Of a stretch of DNA of 38,619 nt, positions 29,820 to 38,619 are shown piece by piece. The notes below the pieces were generated by a model, which was given only the letters and a program-made list of their open reading frames with translations, made no database searches and had not been told where the DNA came from. The position numbers were made by a program, and so were the translations under genes. Source of the stretch: Plakobranchus ocellatus (Eukaryota; Mollusca; Gastropoda; Plakobranchidae); contig BLXT01005549.1 in NCBI GenBank assembly GCA_019648995.1, forward strand, positions 29,646 to 68,264, given 5' to 3'. Numbering within the stretch: the stretch's first letter is position 1; every line of letters starts with the position of its first letter.

Positions 29820-31192
29820 GCTTTTACACACAGAAAACAGCCTTGATGACTTTGCCCAGATCACTAAACGCTATCTGCAGGCGCCATCTTCATAATTCAT
29901 ATTTAAGGGCCTCCCATGACGCTAACATGACGAGACAGTTCTCAGTGAGGTTACGCTAGTTATGATAACTTTGTTTTATAACTCGGACCATCATGGTAAA
30001 GGACAGCGCGGTGGGTCATGATGTCTCTTACTTCAAGCTCACACGTGCCCAATAGGGCGGATAAAACCTCGCCGAAATATTTTACTTTATGGCCTTGTTT
30101 TGGCTTGGAAAAAGAACGGATGGCGGGCACAAGCTGTAAAACCTATAATAGTGCTGACATGCCGAAAAACAATATTAAGTCTACTAACCAAAAAGCCAGA
30201 GAGCTAAATTATAAATCAAATAAAACATAATATGAGCTTGAGCTCGAGAATTCGATTTTTAGCGCGTATCATCTGGCGAGATACGAGACCCAACACTTTC
30301 CACATCAGCAGAAGCATCGCTTTTGTGATGAAGAAAATCCTTGTCAGAGAAACAATGATATTATATTAGATAAAATAATAGCTAGTAACGAATAGGCAAT
30401 GCTTTCATTAAACCATAGGCACGTCGTTAAAAATGCCATGTCATCACTTTAAACCTATGCAAAAGTTAAGAAAACTGATTTCTCGAGACATTTGTAGCAC
30501 AAAAATTTTTTCATCCCGTCATTTCCGATTCCGTGATTCTTTTTTAAGTAAGTAAAAAAAAAAATTAGATAAACATGAATGAATGAATAATTTGATGTTG
30601 AGGCCACAGATTGAAAAAAACATTTGTATCGTACGTTCGCCGATGCATAAATCAGTTAAATCGTATACAAAGCGAATCGGTAATGTTTAAAAAAAAAAAA
30701 AATTAGCGCTACGTTTTTCTTCAATATCTCAGCCAAAATTTCTAATCACTGTCACAAACCCAAACAAGATAAAAGAATGTCATCAAGATTGAATACAGTG
30801 TCCATAAAGTGGTCTACACGAATGAATGGCCATCCATATCACCTCAAAATTCTTCACCACAGTGGTCAACTTACGTTGAACCGGCATGTTTTATAGATCC
30901 GACCTGAAATTTTTATCTAAATGTCAGATAAGGATATCAATGTCGGCATGAACTCTTCATGATTCAACTGACCTACTAAACCCATATAATTATCTTATAC
31001 ATGCAGAGGTGGACTTTTGAGATATGAGAAGACAGTGGAATTTTTTTTCCTCTGCAACTGACAGTGGAAAAACTTTGGCTCTTGACTTGGGTATAATTGC
31101 AGTAGTTTACAGACATCTAAAAATTTAAATAATACCTTGAATTTATAAATTTAACAGAAAGAAAAACTGACAGACAGACCGATAGAGAGGTC

Positions 31193-31221
31193 CTATCCCC
31201 ACGGAAATTCCGTGGCGATAG
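31193..31221. repeat. 29-nt near-perfect palindrome (CCACGGAA type)
   Basis: Two 14-nt arms around a single central A, with one mismatch: CTATCCCCACGGAA and TTCCGTGGCGATAG. A weaker version of the same motif follows at 31233-31250, and another CCACGG occurs at 31261-31266, so CCACGG or its complement appears four times plus one variant in about 75 bp. Confidence 0.9.
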
Positions 31222-31929
31222 ACTGTTCATATCCACGGCAATTTCCGTTGACGTCTTACTCCACGGAGAGGGTCTTGTAGGATACCGTGAAAGTTCATAT
31301 GCGTTATTAAAATGAATATTGACTCAAGCCCCTAATTTTCGCCCTACTGTGATTGTTTCTGTGATCTCAAATATTCTCAAGAATCTCAAAACGCTTTTGA
31401 TGGAGAAAAAGGGTGTAATTTTACAGATAGTCGATAAATATTGAAAACTTATCCATTGTCTAAGATCATTCTTTCTCTACCACGAGGACAAAATCCTAAG
31501 TAACATGGACTAAAGGAGTAGGGCTATTTGCTATTTACATCTCTGTTGATTAAAGCTCTCACAAACGTGGCATTCATTTACTTTTGATCTAATGTATTCA
31601 AAAGCGGTTTCTTAAACAAAAGGAGTTCACAGCTATTGGTATTAAAACTTAAAAGCTGTCATGGGGTTAAATTTCAATAGAAATGTTCCAGAGAAAGTGG
31701 AGAAACCTTTTCTATTGATAGCTCCCGGGCAAAATACTTACCCGAAAAGTTAAGTTAGATAATTTTAATCAAGAAATGCATAAAATTAACTTTAATATAT
31801 TAGGACTTGCCTAAGTAAAATGGAAAGGGGCAGATTCCATAAAACAATTCTACAGTCTTTGTAAATATATTTTTTGATCCTGCCTAAATCATCAGGGAAA
31901 ACACAATGTGAACTTCATAAATCATCAAT

Positions 31930-33314
31930 TTAATGAGCCTTTTTACAAAACTCCTGCTGCATGATTTGATACATAGCATTCACAGGAGTCTAAGACCAGA
32001 AATATCCACAAACAGTTTGGATTTATCATAATTTATGCCTCATAAAGGGACTAAAAACTCAACATTCACACTGCCAATGCTCATGGAAAGGTATACAAAA
32101 TCCCAAAAATAGCTCCATATCTGCTTCGTTGATTATTCTAAGGCCTTTCACAAAGTAAAACATGAAAAGCTATTTTGTATGCTAGAAAAATTAAACATTG
32201 ATGGTAAAGATCTGAGAGTAATTAGAACTACTTAATCTCTACAGGGATCAAACTGCATATATGTAAAAACTGAAGAAGAACAGCAATTTCAAATCCATCA
32301 AAAGATGTGTGAGGCAGGTATATGTCGTTATGTTCTGATCTTTTAAACTTTTTTAATAATCTCAAATACGAAGATAATAGTTTTATCAATCTCAAGATCT
32401 AATAAACAACTTCAAAAACTTCGAGATAGTTTTGTTTTCAAGTGTGAGCTGAAAGAATAGGCCTGTCTTTGAATGTGAAAAAAAGGAAATGCATGTCACC
32501 TCAAAGAAAACCTCAAACCCCAATATTGCCATCTCATTAGCAAAGGAGGAAAAAAAATCAAACAAGTTACAAAAATTAAAAAATTTTGGCCACCTGATGA
32601 CATCAGATGGTAGATGCGCAAGTGAAATAAAAAAAAAAAAAAAAAAGAATAGCCATAGCCAAAGATAGATTCCAAAAAAGGCAAACCAATACTGACAAAT
32701 AGAAAGATAAGTATTGACACCAAAATAAGGGTAATGAAAACATTTGCATGGTCAGTACTTTATATGAAAATACATGTTGAACAATGAAGAAACAAAACAA
32801 AACAAATAGAAAGATAAGTATGGACACCAAAATAAGGGTAATGAATTAATAAAACATTTGCGTGGTGAGTACTTTATATGAAAATGCATGTTGAACATTG
32901 GAACAATGAAGAAACAAAACAAAACAAAACAAAAAAAAAAACAGAAGCAGTAGAGATGTGGTTTACCAAAGAAATAATGAAGATATCGTAGACAGCAAAA
33001 AAAAAAAGGTCTAATGAATTGGTACTGAAAGAAGTTAACTTGAGAAATCATTTTAAATTAAAACCATAAAGCAAAGGCAACAACAAATTTTAGGACTTAT
33101 TTGCTGAAATAAAGGTTTAAAACAATTAGAAAACACTGGATAGATTGAGGACAAGTGTAGCAGAGGTAGATATAGAATAACTTTTATCAAAAGTCTTTAA
33201 AAATGAGCAATACATAATAGGAGTCCTAATAACCTTATAAGGTTAACTGAAAACAGGTGTGAATGAAGGAACATGATCATCAATATCTGTTTTAGACAGG
33301 TCATCTAAAGAAGA
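31930..33314 (+). pseudogene. Decayed, 5'-truncated LINE (non-LTR) reverse transcriptase
   Basis: Plus-strand translation, with several frameshifts and stops, follows a LINE reverse transcriptase and its C-terminal region. The order is LRPEIS-type lead, FVDYSKAFHKVKHEKL (motif A, 32125-32170), KLNIDGKDLRVI, NLYRDQTAY in another frame, KYEDN at 32364-32378 where YADD is expected, DGRCASEIK, IDTKIRVMK, EAVEMWF, and a C-terminus resembling the usual R-xx-MI-xN tail with CFRQ. I see no endonuclease domain upstream, and the catalytic YADD is lost. Insertions include a poly-A stretch (32629-32646) and an internal duplication. I do not assign a clade. Confidence 0.88.
32696..32925 (+). repeat. 107-bp tandem duplication inside the LINE
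   Basis: CAAATAGAAAGATAAGTAT at 32696 recurs at 32803, followed by matching sequence through AAACAAAACAAAAC. The second copy has small insertions. It arose after or during decay of the element, since it duplicates part of the reverse transcriptase frame. Confidence 0.88.
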
Positions 33315-33344
33315 CAAGCCAAAAACATAAGAAAGGCCAATAAG

Positions 33345-33680
33345 CTAGAGATCTACGAAGTTGCTCTCGGCAGCATCTTCAGAAATTAGATTTAAAATAG
33401 GTTTCAGACCTTCAAAAGAATTTAAAAGTTTATAGTAGGCTTGCTTAAGTAAATATTGTTCCTTTATATAGAAAATTGATGGAATTTGACTAAAATTCAA
33501 TTTAGATGGGCTTTTATAACTGTCTGTCCACTCTTCAAAAAATAGATTTTGTATTTTCCAAGCTATCATGAAATCTTCTATTTTTAATGCATTTGAAAAA
33601 TAAGATGATTTCCTTTTACTAGGTAAACTGCTGGAATTTCTGTGTTTGAGATCCAGGTGGAGGAAATGAAGCCAAGGCAT
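33345..33680 (-). other. Unassigned 111-codon open frame
   Basis: Uninterrupted frame starting six bases after an upstream stop. The product has ordinary composition (for example EDFMIAWKIQNLFFEEWTD and KEQYLLKQAYYKLLNS) and no low-complexity bias. I do not recognise it. In DNA this AT-rich, about one frame of this length is expected by chance in a window of this size. It begins right after the LINE 3' end, on the opposite strand. It could be a lone exon, a transposon remnant or chance. Confidence 0.2.
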
Positions 33681-34140
33681 ATGTCAAGGAGTTGCACTTG
33701 TTATTTTATTACCCAAAGAGGGACTTAACTACCCATACAGGTGTATTGCAAGCAGTGCTGTAGCACACACAGAAAAAACAGGTTTTTTTTAAAGATAGGA
33801 ATAAGGTTGTTTGAATCATGAATTAGACTGAACTTGAATGTTTCTAGTTGACTTGATTAAATATTTTTCTATGGTTGCCACTGGTTTTTTTTAACATGTG
33901 CAAATTCTTTCAACATGATTTGTTTTCAAACACACCAATGTGATGTCTAAGCCTCCCACTTGAATAGCCTGTATTTAGGAGCAATATATTCCTATGAAAA
34001 GTAGTTAAATGATCAGTTATTTCACATATTACATTGCTAAAAAAATAGAAGTTATTGTCCTTGACCAGACAAAACATGTTGGTAGGTGATGCAATCATGA
34101 TGTATTGTTTTTTTGGGGGGGGTTTTGTCAATTGTTGTAC

Positions 34141-34174
34141 CTGATATATTCATGTATCATGATCATGATATCAG
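34141..34174. repeat. Nested palindromes
   Basis: TATCATGATCATGATA at 34155-34170 is a perfect 16-bp palindrome. CTGATAT at 34141-34147 also pairs with ATATCAG at 34168-34174. Confidence 0.85.
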
Positions 34175-35908
34175 AAATGAATGCAATAGTGGGAATTCTT
34201 GTAGATATAAAAGATTATAGAAAATGGCTACTTGGTGTATAAATTTTTCGCAATTTCCTGGCTGATAAGGTCTCCTTTTATTTTCGTAAACATAGCTTTT
34301 AGTTGTAAACTTACAGTTCAATTTTTTACTCACTTATAAAAAACCTTATTTCGGTTCTATAAAGCAGAATTTTTGTACTTTTATTTTTATCTCAATTACA
34401 GTGTATGCTCTACAAAAAAATAAAGGCAACGGTCAACCAAAACGCAATAACATTTTTATAAGAAAGAATTTTAAGAATGTCAAAAAAAATAAAAAAACAG
34501 GCATAAATTTCAAATATCAATCAGATTCTTAATACTTTTTATGTGGAATGTTAATTTGATTGAAAGATTTTCACGTCTTCATTATCTTTCTTAAGATTCC
34601 AAAAGCCAATCATGCAAATGTTATTTTTTTTTTATGTAAATGAGTATTTGTTTAGACGAATATATCTTTATATGAATGAAGTGCTCAGAGCAACCTCGTG
34701 AAATATGTCATTGGAATTAATGGTAATATTCTATCAGTGGGTGAATCTGATTTTTCAGAAAAACAAAAAAAGCAATTTCTCCCTGGTGTAGAGCTTGCTT
34801 TCTGGCAATCTATTGAAAAAGTTCAGCCACTACCTATATAATATCTTGTATTTGGCCTTCTTTTGTGGCAAAATTTGAGGCTCAACAATGGCATAAAACG
34901 AGGATGATAACTTTATTCTCTATCCATTAAATTATTTGGTATACACTCTCTCTCTCATAGAAATAGGTGAATGTCAGTGGCTATTGAAAGGACAATTTCA
35001 CTGAGATAAACGTGATGGTCTATTTCTACGAAAATCTTCTGTAGAGGCAGATGTAAAAGTGAAAGAATAAAAAATGGGATAATTTGAGCTTTTTTTCTTT
35101 GAAATAACGATCGGTCAAAATATGGTTTATTAGGGAGGATTTCCACCCCTGAGTAACACTGTTTTAATATGAGTACAATACATCATTTTGGAAAAACATC
35201 ATCTTCTCAAGAAATGAAGAATTTAATAAAATGATCTATTCAAGGAAAAGATATGATTAATTTAGTTCACCTAAGCCTGCCAATGTCTTAATAAATAGTT
35301 GTAATTACATAAATAATATTATATTAGCTTTGGAAACTCTTCAAAGGCTTAAAAAAGTGCTCGGCTGGAACCAGAATCCCTATATTTAATTTTTCAATTT
35401 GATCCATTAAAATATCTGTTGGTTTCTATCTAACTCATTCATGTTTATGGAATCCCACATCTGGCATCGTTTTTCACCTCCAACGAAGGTAAGCAAAGTT
35501 AATACGGGGAAAATATCAATGTAGATTTCATGCAGCAAGGCTTCAGGATGCAATATACAAGAAAAGATGATCTATGGATATTAGACTGTTTTTTAAATTA
35601 CCATATTACCATTTTATCATTACCATATTACATCATTAAGGCTAATCATGTGAAAAGGTACATGTTCCCCTGATCAACAGCGAAAGTAGCGAGTGTTTCA
35701 TGTTTCCTAAAGGCATAAGCCTAAATGATTAAAGTAACTCTTTTTTATAATCCTAACGATTTTTATAAGCTCGTCTAACCTTGATTTAAAATTTAGAATT
35801 GTGCACACGTAACTTATTTATGTAAAATTGCTTTAATTCCGTCACAATATTGCTGAATATGCTGTGATAATCCAACACATTCCTTTCACTCAAACCTAGA
35901 CTTAAGAA

Positions 35909-35950
35909 CTAGATCTAGATCTAGATCTAGGCCTAGAACTGGATCTAGAT
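35909..35950. repeat. CTAGAT/AGATCT repeat cluster
   Basis: 35909-35930 is a 22-bp perfect palindrome built of repeated CTAGAT. GCCTAG and GGATCTAGAT follow, with further TCTAGATCT copies near 36030-36040. I associate this motif with gastropod genomes, from memory only. Confidence 0.85.
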
Positions 35951-36754
35951 CGATTTTTTAGATTATAAACTAAATACAGCTTTGATGAAAAATTAAATGT
36001 AGATATAAACTAGGCCCACATCAAAATAGAATCTAGATCTAAAGTTTAAGACGTAGTCTTAGATTTTAGAAACATTTTAAATTTGCAGTCCACGTGTAAA
36101 CTGTATTTCTTAAAATTAAATAATATAGAATCTAGTATGTTATCTCAGGGACTTCTCACATATTTATAATTAACACATGATCTTGAAACTTAAATGGCAA
36201 TATAAATGGGTCAGCAAATATTCACTTACAATCACGCTTCATTTCATTTCTTTAAACTTCAGAGTAAACAAGCTCGTTGTCATTATTTCTCACCAGGCAC
36301 TTGTTTCTACTGGCATTCTAGTCTGCTAGCCTATTCTAATACTCTGCCGTGTTGATGAAGAAAACATGGTTGACCTATGCACTTGCAAGGGTCAAGGTAG
36401 TTTCATTATGCCAAATAAGAGTGAAATACAGGAAGATTCAGGCATGGCACTGCGACAATGGTTTCATTAGTCTAGGTTGGTGATTGCTCTTTTTTTTTTA
36501 ATGCCAAATAAGATAAAGACAATAAAATGATTCGATTAGTAGAAATAACCAATTTGAATAACTGTGTGATTAAATCTTAGTTTACACAAGTCACCAGGTT
36601 GTAAAAAAAAAGCTATTACGTGAATTTTATAAAATTTGCAGAGCCAATCAAACACCGATTGGAGGAATGTAAAAGGATGAGCAATGCGCTCAGACTGATG
36701 CAATAAGATGAAATTATATTGTAGCCTATTGTATCAACTCACCCAACCTTGATA

Positions 36755-36912
36755 GTGAATTAGACAGAGAATAACTTTTACTGAAAGTCTTAAGTGATGA
36801 AGCAATAGGTAATGGAGGCAAGAACTTTATAAGGTTAGGCTTTCTGGAACAGGTTTGAGTCGTGGAATATGATCGTCAATGGCTGTTTCAGATGGGGCAC
36901 ATAAAGAAGAAG
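36755..36912 (+). pseudogene. Second 3'-end fragment of the same LINE family
   Basis: Aligns by eye with 33160-33314: shared TAGA-x-AGAATAACTTTTA, TATAAGGTTA, then GAATATGATCGTCAATGGC against GAACATGATCATCAATATC, and GACAGGTCAT against GATGGGGCAC, both followed by AAAGAAGA. Same orientation. Only the extreme 3' coding end is present, with stops. Confidence 0.8.
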
Positions 36913-37206
36913 TGAGGGCGATTTTTTAAACTGTACACGCATAATGTGTCCTGCAGAAAGGGGTGGGGTTTGGGAGGGAGGGGGTATCTTTCATCTACTG
37001 TTGTCTCCATCACCTTTTTTTTTTTCATTCTTTTTTCTCTAAATTCATTTTGACAACAATGCGATGTCACTAGAGAACGTTCAAATATCATCTATGTTTT
37101 TGTTGTAGATATGAACAAGCTTATATCGAATAGATGTTCAAAATCGCAGTTACAAGTTTGTACAGATTGCCAATAAACACCAACTTAATTGTTTAATTGT
37201 TTAATT

Positions 37207-37207
<1 letters not shown>

Positions 37208-37240
<33 letters not shown>

Positions 37241-37250
37241 CAGCAGTAGG

Positions 37251-37335
<85 letters not shown>
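37208..37335. repeat. Compound CAG/TAG microsatellite
   Basis: 37208-37270 is CAG with a few TAG and GGAG interruptions; 37271-37335 is nearly pure TAG (about 21 units). It gives the poly-Ser, poly-Ala/Val and poly-Leu frames, which are not genes. Confidence 0.95.
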
Positions 37336-37336
<1 letters not shown>

Positions 37337-37378
37337 GATTTTTGTTGCTATTGTTTTGCTTGCTTGTTTTTTGTTGGA

Positions 37379-37399
37379 TTTTTTTTTTTTTTTTTTTTT
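37379..37399. repeat. Poly-T run
   Basis: About 21 T between the two microsatellites. Confidence 0.95.
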
Positions 37400-37474
37400 G
37401 GTATATTCAACAGCGCATTCATGCACATTAATAAACGGAGCCATCCCAATTCCTATTACTTTCCAAAATGACAG

Positions 37475-37555
<81 letters not shown>
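37475..37555. repeat. AAT microsatellite, about 27 units
   Basis: Pure ATA/TAA trinucleotide repeat of 81 bp. The purity suggests it is young and probably length-variable. Confidence 0.96.
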
Positions 37556-37557
<2 letters not shown>

Positions 37558-38578
37558 TTTATTAGAGAAATTTCGTTTTTGTAACACAGATAGTAATGAA
37601 TCACATGTATGCATAAAAAACTTAGAAATAAACCTCTCCTCTTACAACACCTGTGAAAAAAATTTATTGATTATAATAACTATAGAAACAAGCCACTATG
37701 CAGCATCTTGATCCCCACGTCTTCCCCAACCAATAATTACACATTAATTAAAGAACGAAAAACAAACAAACTGCTAACGTAAATGCTCCTGAAAAATTAA
37801 GTTCTAGCTGCATATAAATTTGTGAAATGCCGGCGTTAAATATGAATAAAAGTAAAGCGTGAAAATATAAGTTAACTTCAATGTTGCAATGTTACCTAGG
37901 AGAGATTTTGGTTTAAATGTTGTTATCTTATTTCTAAAATGCTCCTAAAAAATACATTAATTGAAATCGTTTTTGAAAAATCGGATATGGGGTCAATGTT
38001 GGTATTTACATGATAAAAATTTGACCTGACATATTAGGCCTCTTTTCTTTCTTAGCCGTTAAACAATAAAAATTATTACTTCGAGATATTGAATTGATCA
38101 TAAATCTAGATTTGATACTGTATGTCTTAATCTATCCGCACATTTCTTGATATCATTTCTAAATAGGCCTACTTTAATAGAACTACAGGTACAATACATG
38201 AAATTTCGCACTTCTCTTAATATTTTTTTTAATATTGGGTTTTAGCGTTGAAAAATCATAGAACATCGTGCAGAAAATGTTCAAAAAGACGTCTGTAGAA
38301 TTGGTAGAGCCTTCTCAACCTTCCAGCTTAATCTAGCCTTTCTTAATCTTGCTCTAAGTCAAAGTAATATATTTTTATTTTTTCTTTAACTGTTTAAATA
38401 CAAATTTCATTTAACAATACAAAAATTACGCTTGTTTCCTCTCAATGAAAATTAAAACAAAATTATTACATGTATCTTCTTCACGTTTAGCGTTACGTTT
38501 CCGATAGAACCGAGTTCCTCTTGGGTAGCCGATTCAAGGGAGTTAATACGGCCGCACGAATACCGTCAACACAATAAA

Positions 38579-38586
<8 letters not shown>
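37556..38586. other. Right-end intergenic DNA
   Basis: AT-rich. No open frame, RNA gene or repeat that I can support apart from short A runs. Confidence 0.6.

Positions 38587-38614
<28 letters not shown>
38587..38614. repeat. AT microsatellite
   Basis: About 14 AT units after a run of A, at the window edge. Confidence 0.95.
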
Positions 38615-38617
<3 letters not shown>

Positions 38618-38619
38618 AT

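Larger units (their letters stand above)
26766..31150. other. CpG-rich intergenic DNA without a supported gene
   Basis: Open frames here (for example 27285-27473, 27481-27675 and 30018-30230 on the plus strand) are 60-70 codons, at chance level, and match nothing I know. CpG is clearly denser than in the gene body (about 64 in 29261-30960 by eye). ATGATTATAATCAT at 27733-27746 is a perfect palindrome. Confidence 0.55.
33681..36754. other. Intergenic, no supported gene
   Basis: AT-rich with short chance-level frames only. Includes a nested palindrome at 34141-34174, an ATGCAAAT octamer near 34612-34620 and the AGATCT cluster near 35909-35950. Nothing else recognised. Confidence 0.6.

Noticed and set aside
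32496-33051. Three overlapping Phe-rich minus-strand frames, two sharing the same opening residues
   Set aside because: They are antisense to the LINE; the shared opening is the 107-bp duplication.
37189-37565. Poly-Ser/Ile, poly-Ala/Val and poly-Leu frames at the right end
   Set aside because: Translations of CAG/TAG and AAT microsatellites.

Overview
This is animal nuclear DNA: AT-rich (roughly two thirds A+T by eye), with spliced genes, GT-AG introns, many microsatellites and decayed non-LTR retrotransposons. The protein is a metazoan-type bifunctional P5C synthase. The AGATCT/CTAGAT-rich stretch and the general texture remind me of gastropod mollusc genomes, but that placement is only an impression. 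Two short N runs (25263-25276 and 29817-29819) are unresolved bases.

The one gene I can fully support is delta-1-pyrroline-5-carboxylate synthase (ALDH18A1/P5CS) on the minus strand, coding from 24698 down to 7898. I rebuilt 15 coding exons by hand. All introns have GT-AG ends, all phases agree, and the coding exons total 2352 nt (783 codons plus TAG). The product has a mitochondrial-type N-terminus, a glutamate 5-kinase domain (about residues 71-355) and a gamma-glutamyl phosphate reductase domain (about 362-783, catalytic Cys604). It makes P5C, the precursor of proline and ornithine, from glutamate.

Layout: 1-101 may be the edge of a neighbouring exon. 102-7597 is AT-rich and gene-poor. 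7898-24698 is the P5CS gene; its introns carry an inactivated partial duplicate of exon 11, a 177-bp tandem triplication, a long GA tract and a 600-bp trinucleotide-repeat field. 24744-31150 is 5' flank with a sharp rise in CpG density near 25.9 kb, a homeodomain-site-rich candidate regulatory block near 26.0-26.6 kb and several hairpins. 31930-33314 is a broken LINE reverse transcriptase on the plus strand, and a second 3' end of the same family lies at 36755-36912. The right end is microsatellites.

I found no RNA genes, no CRISPR array, no operon structure and no clear evidence of an undescribed system. The most distinctive items are the dead exon copy, the CpG-density boundary, the hairpin-forming repeats upstream, and the P5CS splice junction, which cannot produce the vertebrate two-residue isoform.
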